Positions 1-6,471 of a stretch of 26,680 nt of DNA are shown here, one piece after another. The notes below the pieces were generated by a model. The model saw only the letters and a program-made list of their open reading frames with translations. It did no database searches and had not been told where the DNA came from. Position numbers and translations under genes: made by a program. The DNA is taken from the IMG/VR virus record IMGVR_UViG_3300042691_010113, positions 1-26,680 of that record; one strand, 5' to 3'. Position 1 is the stretch's first letter; every line of letters begins with the position of its first letter. Origin of the DNA: a virus.

Positions 1-82
1 AACAGGAAGCAAGCAGCAGGGCAATCATGGCCAGCCCTGCGTATGCGATGTGTGCGCCGCAGCCTTTATTCTTCATCATCAT
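1..82 (-). CDS. small lipoprotein, N-terminus only (partial)
   Basis: A leftward frame opens at a run of three ATG codons (first bases at 82, 79 and 76) and leaves the window at its left edge. From the last ATG it reads MKNKGCGAHIAYAGL, then AMIALLLASC. This is a short basic head, a hydrophobic stretch and a lipobox (L-A-S-C) whose cysteine falls on bases 2-4, so the product is probably an exported lipoprotein. It overlaps the last codons of the upstream gene, a spacing typical of coupled lysis genes. A small lipoprotein at the end of a holin-endolysin run could be a spanin-like outer-membrane component, but only the signal peptide is visible, so this role is inference. Confidence 0.5.
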   Translation of the reverse strand, partial: MMMKNKGCGAHIAYAGLAMIALLLASC

Positions 83-293
83 CTATAGTTGTAAATACAT
101 CGCCGCGAAACTCTTCCAGCAGCGTTTCCATAGCGTTCAGCAGCGAATCCGAATGAAACCCAACCGCGATGGCCTGTGCGAAGAACGCCCTTACCACTTC
201 ATCAGGAAAGGCAGGTGGCTTAATTACCGCGCTGCCGCCATGCCCGCCGTGGTTTATGGTGACGATTGCGCCGAGGTCAGAAAATGCGTCCAT
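66..293 (-). CDS. small acidic hypothetical protein
   Basis: A 75-residue leftward frame starting at ATG 293, which overlaps the end of the phosphoesterase gene by 17 bases. The sequence has no membrane segment or recognised domain. It has a glycine-histidine stretch near residues 14-20 (NHGGHGG) and a strongly acidic tail (DDDEE). The rest looks helical (SLLNAMETLLEEFRG). Its place at the end of the lysis run, the tight overlap on both sides and the coding-like composition support a real gene. I do not recognise the family and assign no function. Confidence 0.6.
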   Translation of the reverse strand: MDAFSDLGAIVTINHGGHGGSAVIKPPAFPDEVVRAFFAQAIAVGFHSDSLLNAMETLLEEFRGDVFTTIDDDEE

Positions 294-1290
294 CTATTAT
301 CTCTTTATTTTCAACTTGAAAAGTTCCGTCCGCTTCTACCGTGACATAAGCGAACCCGTGTTTCCACTTGGTGTATGCGAAGGGCCGATATTCCGGGGTC
401 AGGGAACACAGGCAACCTGTTGACCATACGCCCACCTTGTTGCCGTTCAAATCGCCCTCTGAATGGTGTGAGGATTGGTGGTAATGGCCTACCAGGGTAT
501 TCGCCTTAGCCTTCAGGAAGTAGCCCCGTGCAGGGTTTACGGGTGAAAACACGCTTTCGCCCATCTCATGCCCGTGCAGAATGTTCAGCTTGCCCGCTTT
601 GATGATTTCCCTGTTCACACGCTCAATTCCGAGCCGCTCAAATTGCAGCAGCGATTCAAACTCCAAGGCCTTGAGGTTGCCAAATTGCGGCGCGTTCTTC
701 AAGATGTAATGCCGCATCCGCTCTTCGTGATTGCCGAGTTTGTAAATAATCCGCGCCGATGGGAACGCCTTTCGCAACAATTCTAAGAACTCAATGCCCA
801 TCGCGATTTCGTCGGTTATGGTTGGCCTGTCCTGTTCCTTCATAAAGCGACTGATGTCGTAACAATCGAGGATGTCACCGTTTAATAGGATAACATCAGG
901 CTGCCGAGATTCGCCGTATTCTACCGCAGCGGTCAGGCTGGGCAAGTCATGGAACGGCAGGTGAATATCTGAAAGAACAAGTATTTCGACATCGGTCAGG
1001 TGAATAGGTTGCGCTTTGCTTTCTTCGAAGGCTCGCAGCTTTGCCAGCCCTTCAGCGATGGTAGATTTAGATGGTGTTATTTGCATTTCAAGATATTTTT
1101 TAGACTCTTGCCCACGCGCCCCGGTGATATAGCGGATAAAGTCCCGCCCTGTTTCCACGCTGCCAAACTCCCGTGGGTAATTCGTATGTAGCCACCTGCC
1201 CGCCGTGCGTTTTGGCATTGCGTCAATTTCTTCGCGATGTTGAAGGTAAATTTCAAGCCGTCTTTGTGGTGTGCCGTTGTGTCGGTTCAT
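277..1290 (-). CDS. calcineurin-like metallophosphoesterase
   Basis: A 337-residue protein with the full metal-binding set of the calcineurin-like phosphoesterase superfamily: D108-x-H110 (LSDIHLPFHD), G138-D139 (LNGDILD), GNHE at 186-189, histidines 239 and 241 (LHGHEMG) and GHYH at 268-271. Such enzymes use two metal ions to cleave phosphoester bonds in nucleic acids, nucleotides or proteins; the substrate cannot be read from sequence. The first 95 residues are helical and basic and could be a nucleic-acid-binding extension. I chose ATG 1290 over a TTG at 1314 because a 12-bp palindrome lies between them and the TTG adds only eight residues. It follows the endolysin gene at short distance, so it is co-transcribed with the lysis genes, although nothing in it suggests lysis. 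Confidence 0.85.
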   Translation of the reverse strand: MNRHNGTPQRRLEIYLQHREEIDAMPKRTAGRWLHTNYPREFGSVETGRDFIRYITGARGQESKKYLEMQITPSKSTIAEGLAKLRAFEESKAQPIHLTDVEILVLSDIHLPFHDLPSLTAAVEYGESRQPDVILLNGDILDCYDISRFMKEQDRPTITDEIAMGIEFLELLRKAFPSARIIYKLGNHEERMRHYILKNAPQFGNLKALEFESLLQFERLGIERVNREIIKAGKLNILHGHEMGESVFSPVNPARGYFLKAKANTLVGHYHQSSHHSEGDLNGNKVGVWSTGCLCSLTPEYRPFAYTKWKHGFAYVTVEADGTFQVENKEIIDGRIF

Positions 1291-1293
1291 GTT

Positions 1294-1305
1294 GGTAAAT
1301 TTACC
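1294..1305. repeat. 12-bp perfect palindrome GGTAAATTTACC
   Basis: A perfect inverted repeat ending four bases before the preferred ATG (1290) of the phosphoesterase gene, in the short gap after the endolysin gene. It could be an operator, a weak hairpin or an AT-rich initiation region. Palindromes of this size also occur by chance, and it would be coding if the TTG at 1314 were the start. Confidence 0.3.
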
Positions 1306-1333
1306 TTTGCTCAATAAATCTGGTCAATTTATG

Positions 1334-1774
1334 TTACAAATCCGGGTATTGCTTCCCTGTTGCCAGCAGTTGCGCCGTGGTTTTGCCAAATGTTTTTTCC
1401 AGATGTGGAGGGTCTTGAAATTGCTTCCATCTGTAACCGCTTTTCCAGCCGTAACTCTCGAAGATGGAAATTACTGCAAGCCAGTTTTTGTCAACCGTCC
1501 AACTCACTTTCCCGTTTATAATCAGCACAAAATCTATGGCCAAGCCGTAATTGTGGTAGCTATGGCCCCCGCGTTTGTATGTTTTAATTGACCCCGGCTT
1601 TGTGCGTCCTTCGGCATAAATTGCGTCCTGTTCTTCCTTCGTGCGTAGGGTATGCGTGAACCTGCACACCACGCCCGCAGGCATTGCCGCGCAGATGTCA
1701 GCATAGATTTTGCCCGCTTCTTCACGCAACGCGGGGTGCAATAGCTTAATTCGGTCGAGTGTTATTTTGTCCAT
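1334..1774 (-). CDS. endolysin, M15-family L,D-peptidase
   Basis: A 146-residue protein with the M15 zinc peptidase signature: S72-x-H74-x-x-G77-x-A79-x-D81 (SYHNYGLAID) and the third ligand H124 (DPPHLEK), plus a conserved RTKEEQ region near residue 44. M15C enzymes such as the Ply500 and CwlK types cut the L-alanyl-D-glutamate or neighbouring bond of the peptidoglycan stem peptide. There is no signal peptide or cell-wall-binding domain, so it fits a single-domain cytoplasmic endolysin released by a holin. Its ATG overlaps the stop of the previous gene (TAATG). The holin lies two genes upstream in the same transcript, which supports the lysis role. Confidence 0.9.
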   Translation of the reverse strand: MDKITLDRIKLLHPALREEAGKIYADICAAMPAGVVCRFTHTLRTKEEQDAIYAEGRTKPGSIKTYKRGGHSYHNYGLAIDFVLIINGKVSWTVDKNWLAVISIFESYGWKSGYRWKQFQDPPHLEKTFGKTTAQLLATGKQYPDL

Positions 1775-1998
1775 TACTTCTTGCGCTTTCGTGCCTGCCT
1801 TGCTGCCTTATTTTTTTTGCGCCTTTTTTTAACAACCGCCTCAAAATCTTTATTCAGCATTGTCGATTTTCTACTTTTGCCACCTCTGCCGTGTATTGTT
1901 GGTAGCTTGAATGGTGGCAATTCTTCAATTGCAGGGCCAGAATTGATTGCGTATGCCGCATAAATTAGAGGCATTAATTTATTAGTTTTTTGTGTCAT
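1774..1998 (-). CDS. small basic protein of the lysis run
   Basis: Starting at ATG 1998 the product has 74 residues; a TTG three codons earlier is a less likely start. The first 17 residues (MTQKTNKLMPLIYAAYA) include a short hydrophobic patch that is too weak to call a membrane segment. The C-terminal third is extremely basic (VVKKRRKKNKAARQARKRKK), as in proteins that bind nucleic acid or acidic surfaces. It overlaps the holin gene by 17 bases and the endolysin gene by one, so it is part of the lysis operon. I do not recognise the family. An antiholin or lysis accessory role is possible from position only. Confidence 0.65.
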   Translation of the reverse strand: MTQKTNKLMPLIYAAYAINSGPAIEELPPFKLPTIHGRGGKSRKSTMLNKDFEAVVKKRRKKNKAARQARKRKK

Positions 1999-2452
1999 CG
2001 TCAACAAAGCTACGAATTAATTTCTGAAGCAGGTTAAATATCCGTTTCCGTGCTGCTGCAAGCACCGCGCTGACCGCGTCAAATTCTTCTTTATGTTCCC
2101 GTGTGTATGCGTTGTGACTGTTGCTTATCGCGCTGTAACCTTCTGCAATTAATAGGATGGTAAGGTAGCCATTCACAAGGGCTGATGCGTCACGGTCAAT
2201 TGCTAAAAGCACGATAAATACAATTATCGCGGGAATAAGCGATGTGAATTTCTCGGTCAGCCCTTGCTTCAACACCCGGCTTTTTATCTGCCCCGGGTCA
2301 ACGCGCAGCCACATCAACACAGCGGTGAAGATGTCCAACAGCATCACAAGCCCCAGCCCGTTTATCAGCTTCAATTCAATGCCGTGAGCGGTCAGGAACA
2401 CGGCAATCGGAGGCAGGCCGATGTAAGCCAGTATCTTAAATTCCTGTGTCAT
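1982..2452 (-). CDS. phage holin
   Basis: A 156-residue protein with three predicted membrane segments, near residues 8-45 (possibly two passes: AYIGLPPIAVFLTAHG and LINGLGLVMLLDIFTAVLM), 72-90 (SLIPAIIVFIVLLAI) and 95-112 (GYLTILLIAEGYSAISN), followed by a charged cytoplasmic tail ending DDDTKN. The pattern, with a conserved D in the segment before a MWLR turn and an EGYS/ISN motif in the last segment, resembles the toxin-secretion and phage-lysis holin family (holin 4 type). It would form inner-membrane lesions that release the endolysin encoded two genes downstream. Its ATG overlaps the stop of the upstream gene by four bases. Confidence 0.8.
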   Translation of the reverse strand: MTQEFKILAYIGLPPIAVFLTAHGIELKLINGLGLVMLLDIFTAVLMWLRVDPGQIKSRVLKQGLTEKFTSLIPAIIVFIVLLAIDRDASALVNGYLTILLIAEGYSAISNSHNAYTREHKEEFDAVSAVLAAARKRIFNLLQKLIRSFVDDDTKN

Positions 2453-2874
2453 AATTCAAGTAGTGAGGTTGCTTCCTTGATTGCTTGCTCATAGCTTACC
2501 GATGGCAGTGGCCAGTCGCAGCGGGGTGATTGGTCTTCGGCGAATATCTTTAAGATACTCTGAAGATACGTTTCCACAGCGTCAAGTTTAGGTGATTGCA
2601 AGCCTTTAGCCGTTAATTGCAGGCGCAAATAAATCAATGTCGGCTGTTGGGTGTATCCCATGCCCTGAAGGTGCAGCCATTCGGAGGCTGTGTATTCGGG
2701 GAGGTCTTGCAACCTGTAACGCTGAATCCAATAATCCCCTGCCCATTCGCGGTGGTCATCTACCACCATCTGATGCGCCGCAGGTGTCGGTTTAGTTCCT
2801 GCGATTACAGGGAAGAACCCAGGTTTCTCGGTGGGGCTAATCGCCCCGGTCATGTCAGAGTAGTGCAATATCAT
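2449..2874 (-). CDS. hypothetical protein between tail fibre and holin
   Basis: A 141-residue soluble protein with no signal peptide or membrane segment. It is rich in aromatic residues in its middle (GDYWIQRYRLQDLPEYT, then ASEWLHLQGMGY) and ends with a helical region. It overlaps the fibre gene by four bases and the holin gene by four, so it is translationally coupled to both. Small proteins directly after a fibre gene are often fibre-assembly chaperones or fibre-bound proteins. That reading rests on position alone, because I do not recognise any motif of a known chaperone family. Confidence 0.7.
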   Translation of the reverse strand: MILHYSDMTGAISPTEKPGFFPVIAGTKPTPAAHQMVVDDHREWAGDYWIQRYRLQDLPEYTASEWLHLQGMGYTQQPTLIYLRLQLTAKGLQSPKLDAVETYLQSILKIFAEDQSPRCDWPLPSVSYEQAIKEATSLLEL

Positions 2875-5372
2875 GGTGCTGGGTATTTAACGATGGAACA
2901 CGCTTGAGCGAGCATATATAAGTCCTGCCCTGCTGTTACTGCGTATGGCGTGGTGACGGCTATCTGCCAGGTCTTGGCGGTGGTCAGGTTCTCGGAAGCC
3001 GTGCCATATCCGTTGTGATTCCAAGGCAGTGCCGTATTAGCTGTGTTCATTACTGCCGATGCACCCGGGGCTGCACCTCCGGTGAACGATATAAGGCTAA
3101 TCTTCTGCGAGGTCGTAGACACAACAAACAGCAACATCCTAATTTCAAATATCCTATCGGTTGTTTGGTTAGCTGCCGTTACCGAAGCGGTAAATACTGA
3201 TGTCGCTCCTAATTCTATGGCGATGGTCATCGTGCGAGTGCTGCCTCCGGTATTGTTTTTCCAATACCCTACAACTTTCATTTCCAACACATCGCCTGCG
3301 GCAAGGTTGGTAGGCAATGCGTAGGAAGCTATTGCCGTCTTGGTGGTCGTGTTGTTTGGGCCTGTCGATGCGGTGCTGTTGTATAGCTGCACTGCTCCGC
3401 CTCCACCGCCCGCCGGGGCCGCCCAAGTACCGTCAGCCCGGAGGAAGTTTGTCGTTCCGCCGCCGGATAAGGGCGCAAGCCCGTTGGTAGTGCTGGTAAA
3501 AACCGCCTGCCCGTTAATTTCCTGCCTTACGAATGCCGTAGTTGCAAGGGTGAGGTTATTAGTAGCCGCCGCCTGTGTCACCCCATTGGTTGTTCCCTGT
3601 AAGGTGGTTGTGCTTGTTCCGGTGGGAGAGCCGATGTTGATATTCGTGGTCGACCCGGCAACGCCGCCCGTGCCGAAATTGACCGTCTTTGTTGCGCCAC
3701 TGATGGTCGCACCCGAGGCAAAGTTGTACGTGCTGGCGGCTGTGGAACTGCCGAAAGTTCCATTGGCATTGCTAAAGGTCTTGTTGCCATTGATTGTTTG
3801 CGACGTGTCGAAGTCAACAAATTGTTTATTCACTCCATTCTGGCGCATAAATAGCCCTGTGGTCGTTGTCCATAAATCGCCATTGGTAGGGGCTGTTGGT
3901 GCTGTGCCGTGCGGTATTCTCAATCCAGCGCCCGCGGTTGTTGCCGCCGGGGAAACAATTAACCCGGTGAAGGTTGCGCCCGCTAATGCAGCCTTTGCAT
4001 CAAGGGCGGTCTGAAGCCCGGTAATGTCGGATATACCCGCATCGGCCCCAGCTGTGACCAAGCCTTTTTCATCGTATGTTATCTTTGTCTTTGTCGCTGC
4101 GGTTATTGCCGCGTTTTCATCAACCTTGCCGTCAAGGGTGGTCTGAAGGTTGGTCACATCTCCGATAACGTGAGTATGCACTATGGCTGCATACACGGTG
4201 TCAAAGTAGGCCTTTGCCGTTGCCTTCAGGTTCGCCCATGTCAGCCGCTTCCACACCGATGAATCCGCGCTGTCCTGCAATAGGATCGCATCCGCGTCAA
4301 TAGGAGTAGTCTTGCTTTCGGTGGTGTCCACATCGTGCAGCTCACCTAACTCCCATCCGTTCATGACCTTTACATATAGCTTACCATTGTTTGCGTGAGC
4401 GTACTCAACATATCCAATGATAACTATATGGTTCGGGGCAACTGGCTTGACATTAGTTAAAGCACCTGCCGTTGTAGGACTAAGATAAATGACATCACCA
4501 TCCACCCAAGTTTCGCCTTGTAAAGAACCTGTTGTGTTGATGTTCTGTAACTGACCAACAGTCATAATAAACCCTTCTTGGTTGGTGTCTATCGTTTCTA
4601 TTACAAGACCAATGGTATCCGCACTATTGTTATCGTTATTTGCTTGCGCAAGAGCCACCGCCAACCTCTGACCTTGCGCACCACTCACCCTCACCGCTTG
4701 ATAGGCTGCCTTAGTTAGTGTTGTGTTTGGTGTAACCTTATTGACTACTCTTGCCACCAAGTCCACGCCATTCTTCAGAATAACGTTACCGCCTTTAAGA
4801 GTGGTTTCGCTGCTTCCAATAGTGTCGTTCCATCGCGTAGTTCCTACGGTTGCCGTCCCTGTTGGCGATGTATCTAAGTCAATTTGCCCGGCTTTGATGC
4901 CGTGTTCGCCGAGGTTCACATCGCCGCTTGCGCCAGAGTAAGGAACTTTATTTGCGGTCAGGAAATCAAGTGCCGCTTGAATCGGTGCGGTTACGCCGTT
5001 CAAGTACTGAAACTCTGTATTGCTTACCGTTCCATTTGCGATTTTCGCCGCGTCAATGCCGGAGGGCAAATCACCTGCCGCGATGGTCAGCGTTCCAAAC
5101 TCCAGCCCGCTTTCATCTGCTTTTACTTTGACGTATTTCCCCGCCGCTCCCGTGTAGCTTGCAGGAACATCGCCCAAATCAGTAAAATCAGCAGCCCCGC
5201 CACCGCTACTGCCCCAGTATTGAAGGGAGTTCCACGCGGTTACACCGTTGCCAATCTTGAATTTCCGGGTATCGGTTTCCGCGCCAAATTCGCCCTCTGC
5301 GAGTACGGGGTTTGTTGCTGTCCATTGCGCTTGTGTCCCGCGCCTTAATTTTATAGTTATGTAATTGCTCAT
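2871..5372 (-). CDS. tail fibre / receptor-binding protein with Mtd-like N-terminus
   Basis: An 833-residue fibre. The N-terminus (ITIKLRRGTQAQWTATNPVL, then GEFGAETDTRKFKIGNG) matches the short domain found at the start of major tropism determinant and many phage fibre proteins, which attaches the fibre to the tail. Residues of about 205-345 form a beta-rich segment typical of Bacteroidota phage fibres (GDVIYLSPTTAGALTNVKP). Repeated shaft units follow (LQTTLDGKV, LQTALDAKAAL, TFTGLIVSP, TINGNKTFSN). Next come a FLRADGTWAAPAGGGGG linker and a C-terminal beta-rich head from about residue 690 that probably binds the receptor. It heads no transcript of its own and overlaps its neighbours by four bases. 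No chaperone or protease domain is visible at the C-terminus. Confidence 0.85.
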   Translation of the reverse strand: MSNYITIKLRRGTQAQWTATNPVLAEGEFGAETDTRKFKIGNGVTAWNSLQYWGSSGGGAADFTDLGDVPASYTGAAGKYVKVKADESGLEFGTLTIAAGDLPSGIDAAKIANGTVSNTEFQYLNGVTAPIQAALDFLTANKVPYSGASGDVNLGEHGIKAGQIDLDTSPTGTATVGTTRWNDTIGSSETTLKGGNVILKNGVDLVARVVNKVTPNTTLTKAAYQAVRVSGAQGQRLAVALAQANNDNNSADTIGLVIETIDTNQEGFIMTVGQLQNINTTGSLQGETWVDGDVIYLSPTTAGALTNVKPVAPNHIVIIGYVEYAHANNGKLYVKVMNGWELGELHDVDTTESKTTPIDADAILLQDSADSSVWKRLTWANLKATAKAYFDTVYAAIVHTHVIGDVTNLQTTLDGKVDENAAITAATKTKITYDEKGLVTAGADAGISDITGLQTALDAKAALAGATFTGLIVSPAATTAGAGLRIPHGTAPTAPTNGDLWTTTTGLFMRQNGVNKQFVDFDTSQTINGNKTFSNANGTFGSSTAASTYNFASGATISGATKTVNFGTGGVAGSTTNINIGSPTGTSTTTLQGTTNGVTQAAATNNLTLATTAFVRQEINGQAVFTSTTNGLAPLSGGGTTNFLRADGTWAAPAGGGGGAVQLYNSTASTGPNNTTTKTAIASYALPTNLAAGDVLEMKVVGYWKNNTGGSTRTMTIAIELGATSVFTASVTAANQTTDRIFEIRMLLFVVSTTSQKISLISFTGGAAPGASAVMNTANTALPWNHNGYGTASENLTTAKTWQIAVTTPYAVTAGQDLYMLAQACSIVKYPAP

Positions 5373-5920
5373 GAAACGCCTCCATCAATAGTGAGTGAGT
5401 AGGTGGAATTGTAGTAGCCACCGTCAATAATCTGAATATCCTGGTCAATGTTAGGGAACGCATAATCGTTGGAAGGGACGCTGCAAAAGTCCCGGTTAGC
5501 TGGAACGCCTACTTCCATCCTAATCGTGTACCCTGCCACAACATCACCGTGTGCATCGTAAAACGGCAAAGCGTCGTCATTTACCGCGAAGTTTACGCGG
5601 CTGTCACGGTAGATGTATTGAAGGGAACTGATGATGTCTTCGAGGATTTGCAGTGTATCCGATAGCACTTCCATCTGATTCGTGCTGTCTTCGAATTGCC
5701 TATCCATAACAGACATGACGAAGGAGTATGTTTTCTCTTTATCGTCTGTGGACATGTCAAACAGCATCGTGGTGGTGTCGGGGATCACGAACAGCAGCGG
5801 GTAGTTATCTTTGCCGCCGTCAGCCACAAGGTCATATTCCGGCCCGAAAGCCACGGAACGAATCATCTTGTGGTTTTCACCTGCCCGCCTGATTGCTGCT
5901 ATTATCTGGTTTAGAGTCAT
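5369..5920 (-). CDS. probable neck or tail-completion protein
   Basis: A 183-residue soluble protein that starts with a helix (TLNQIIAAIRRAGENHKMIR) followed by a beta-rich core (YPLLFVIPDTTTMLFDM, YSFVMSVMDRQFED) and a long helix (VLSDTLQILEDIISSLQYIY). Its place between the connector-like gene and the fibre, and this small mixed alpha-beta design, fit a tail terminator or neck protein, but I see no diagnostic motif. It overlaps the tail-fibre gene by four bases and the tiny ORF upstream by 44. Structural role 0.6; exact role inferred from position only. Confidence 0.7.
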   Translation of the reverse strand: MTLNQIIAAIRRAGENHKMIRSVAFGPEYDLVADGGKDNYPLLFVIPDTTTMLFDMSTDDKEKTYSFVMSVMDRQFEDSTNQMEVLSDTLQILEDIISSLQYIYRDSRVNFAVNDDALPFYDAHGDVVAGYTIRMEVGVPANRDFCSVPSNDYAFPNIDQDIQIIDGGYYNSTYSLTIDGGVS

Positions 5921-6023
5921 CTAAAAATTTCCTTAACTTTTCCTCGTTCTTTTTGCGCCACGCCTTACTTTTCAAAATAGAAGCCGAGGTTTTGACCGAA
6001 TTTATTGGGTTTGTCGATTGCAT
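5877..6023 (-). CDS. possible 48-residue basic protein
   Basis: A short frame from ATG 6023 to TGA 5877-5879 fills the only gap in this gene run (5921-5964) and overlaps the genes on both sides by 59 and 44 bases in other frames. Its middle is charged and helical (KAWRKKNEEKLRKFLDD). The part in the true gap is coding-like and uninterrupted. This may be a small co-translated gene, or simply an open frame by chance, because frames of this length are common. No family is recognised. Confidence 0.35.
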   Translation of the reverse strand: MQSTNPINSVKTSASILKSKAWRKKNEEKLRKFLDDSKPDNSSNQAGR

Positions 6024-6471
6024 CGGGGTCAGGGTTTTGCCACTTGGGGTACTTTTCAGGATAGGTGCAAAGATATTTGTTCATCCGCTCGATGAAGTGG
6101 TCACGTTTCTGCGCGTATCGCTGCTCGATTTTCACCATTTCCTCCATGCTGATGGATGTCATGTTTTCGCCGTCCCGCTTCATGATGGATTTATTCATGA
6201 ACTTGTAGGTTAGTGGCAGGACTGCTTCGTAAAGCACGGAATACTTCAAAACAGGTTTAATGTAGTCGTTTAGGAGCGTGGTATTGTCCGCACTCAGGCT
6301 GCTCGGAAATTGGCTGTAAATCTCGTTATACAGGTCGCTGCCGATGGTGTCACGCAACGTCACTTCCTGCGCTTCCTGCAAGGACATCTGAATGAGTTTC
6401 GGGTCAAGGTTGTCCTGAATAGGTGTGTTTTCCTTGATGTACACCGTATCTATAAAGTACTTGAAACTCAT
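5965..6471 (-). CDS. head-tail connector-like protein
   Basis: A 168-residue, mostly helical protein. The N-terminal half (LIQMSLQEAQEVTLRDTIGS, then DLYNEIYSQF) and the following helix-rich region (VLKYSVLYEAVLPLTYKFMN) are typical of a family often found directly after the portal gene in Bacteroidota phages and usually annotated as an unknown structural or connector protein. Such proteins plausibly form the adaptor ring below the portal. It overlaps the portal gene by four bases, which supports co-assembly. The family memory is from pattern only, and I cannot confirm the domain number. Confidence 0.7.
   Translation of the reverse strand: MSFKYFIDTVYIKENTPIQDNLDPKLIQMSLQEAQEVTLRDTIGSDLYNEIYSQFPSSLSADNTTLLNDYIKPVLKYSVLYEAVLPLTYKFMNKSIMKRDGENMTSISMEEMVKIEQRYAQKRDHFIERMNKYLCTYPEKYPKWQNPDPDAIDKPNKFGQNLGFYFEK

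Noticed and set aside
1774-1860. Possible slippery A runs in the basic protein gene
   Set aside because: The -1 frame is open only for about two dozen codons and reads through the endolysin start without a domain; the A runs follow from lysine codons.
3340-4014. A 224-codon open frame on the plus strand opposite the tail fibre gene
   Set aside because: It mirrors the fibre's repetitive threonine- and alanine-rich codons, gives a valine- and proline-rich product with no domain, and lies fully inside a supported gene.
2871-5372. Diversity-generating retroelement linked to the Mtd-like fibre
   Set aside because: No reverse transcriptase gene and no template-variable repeat pair with adenine-specific changes is seen; the domain is shared by many ordinary fibres.
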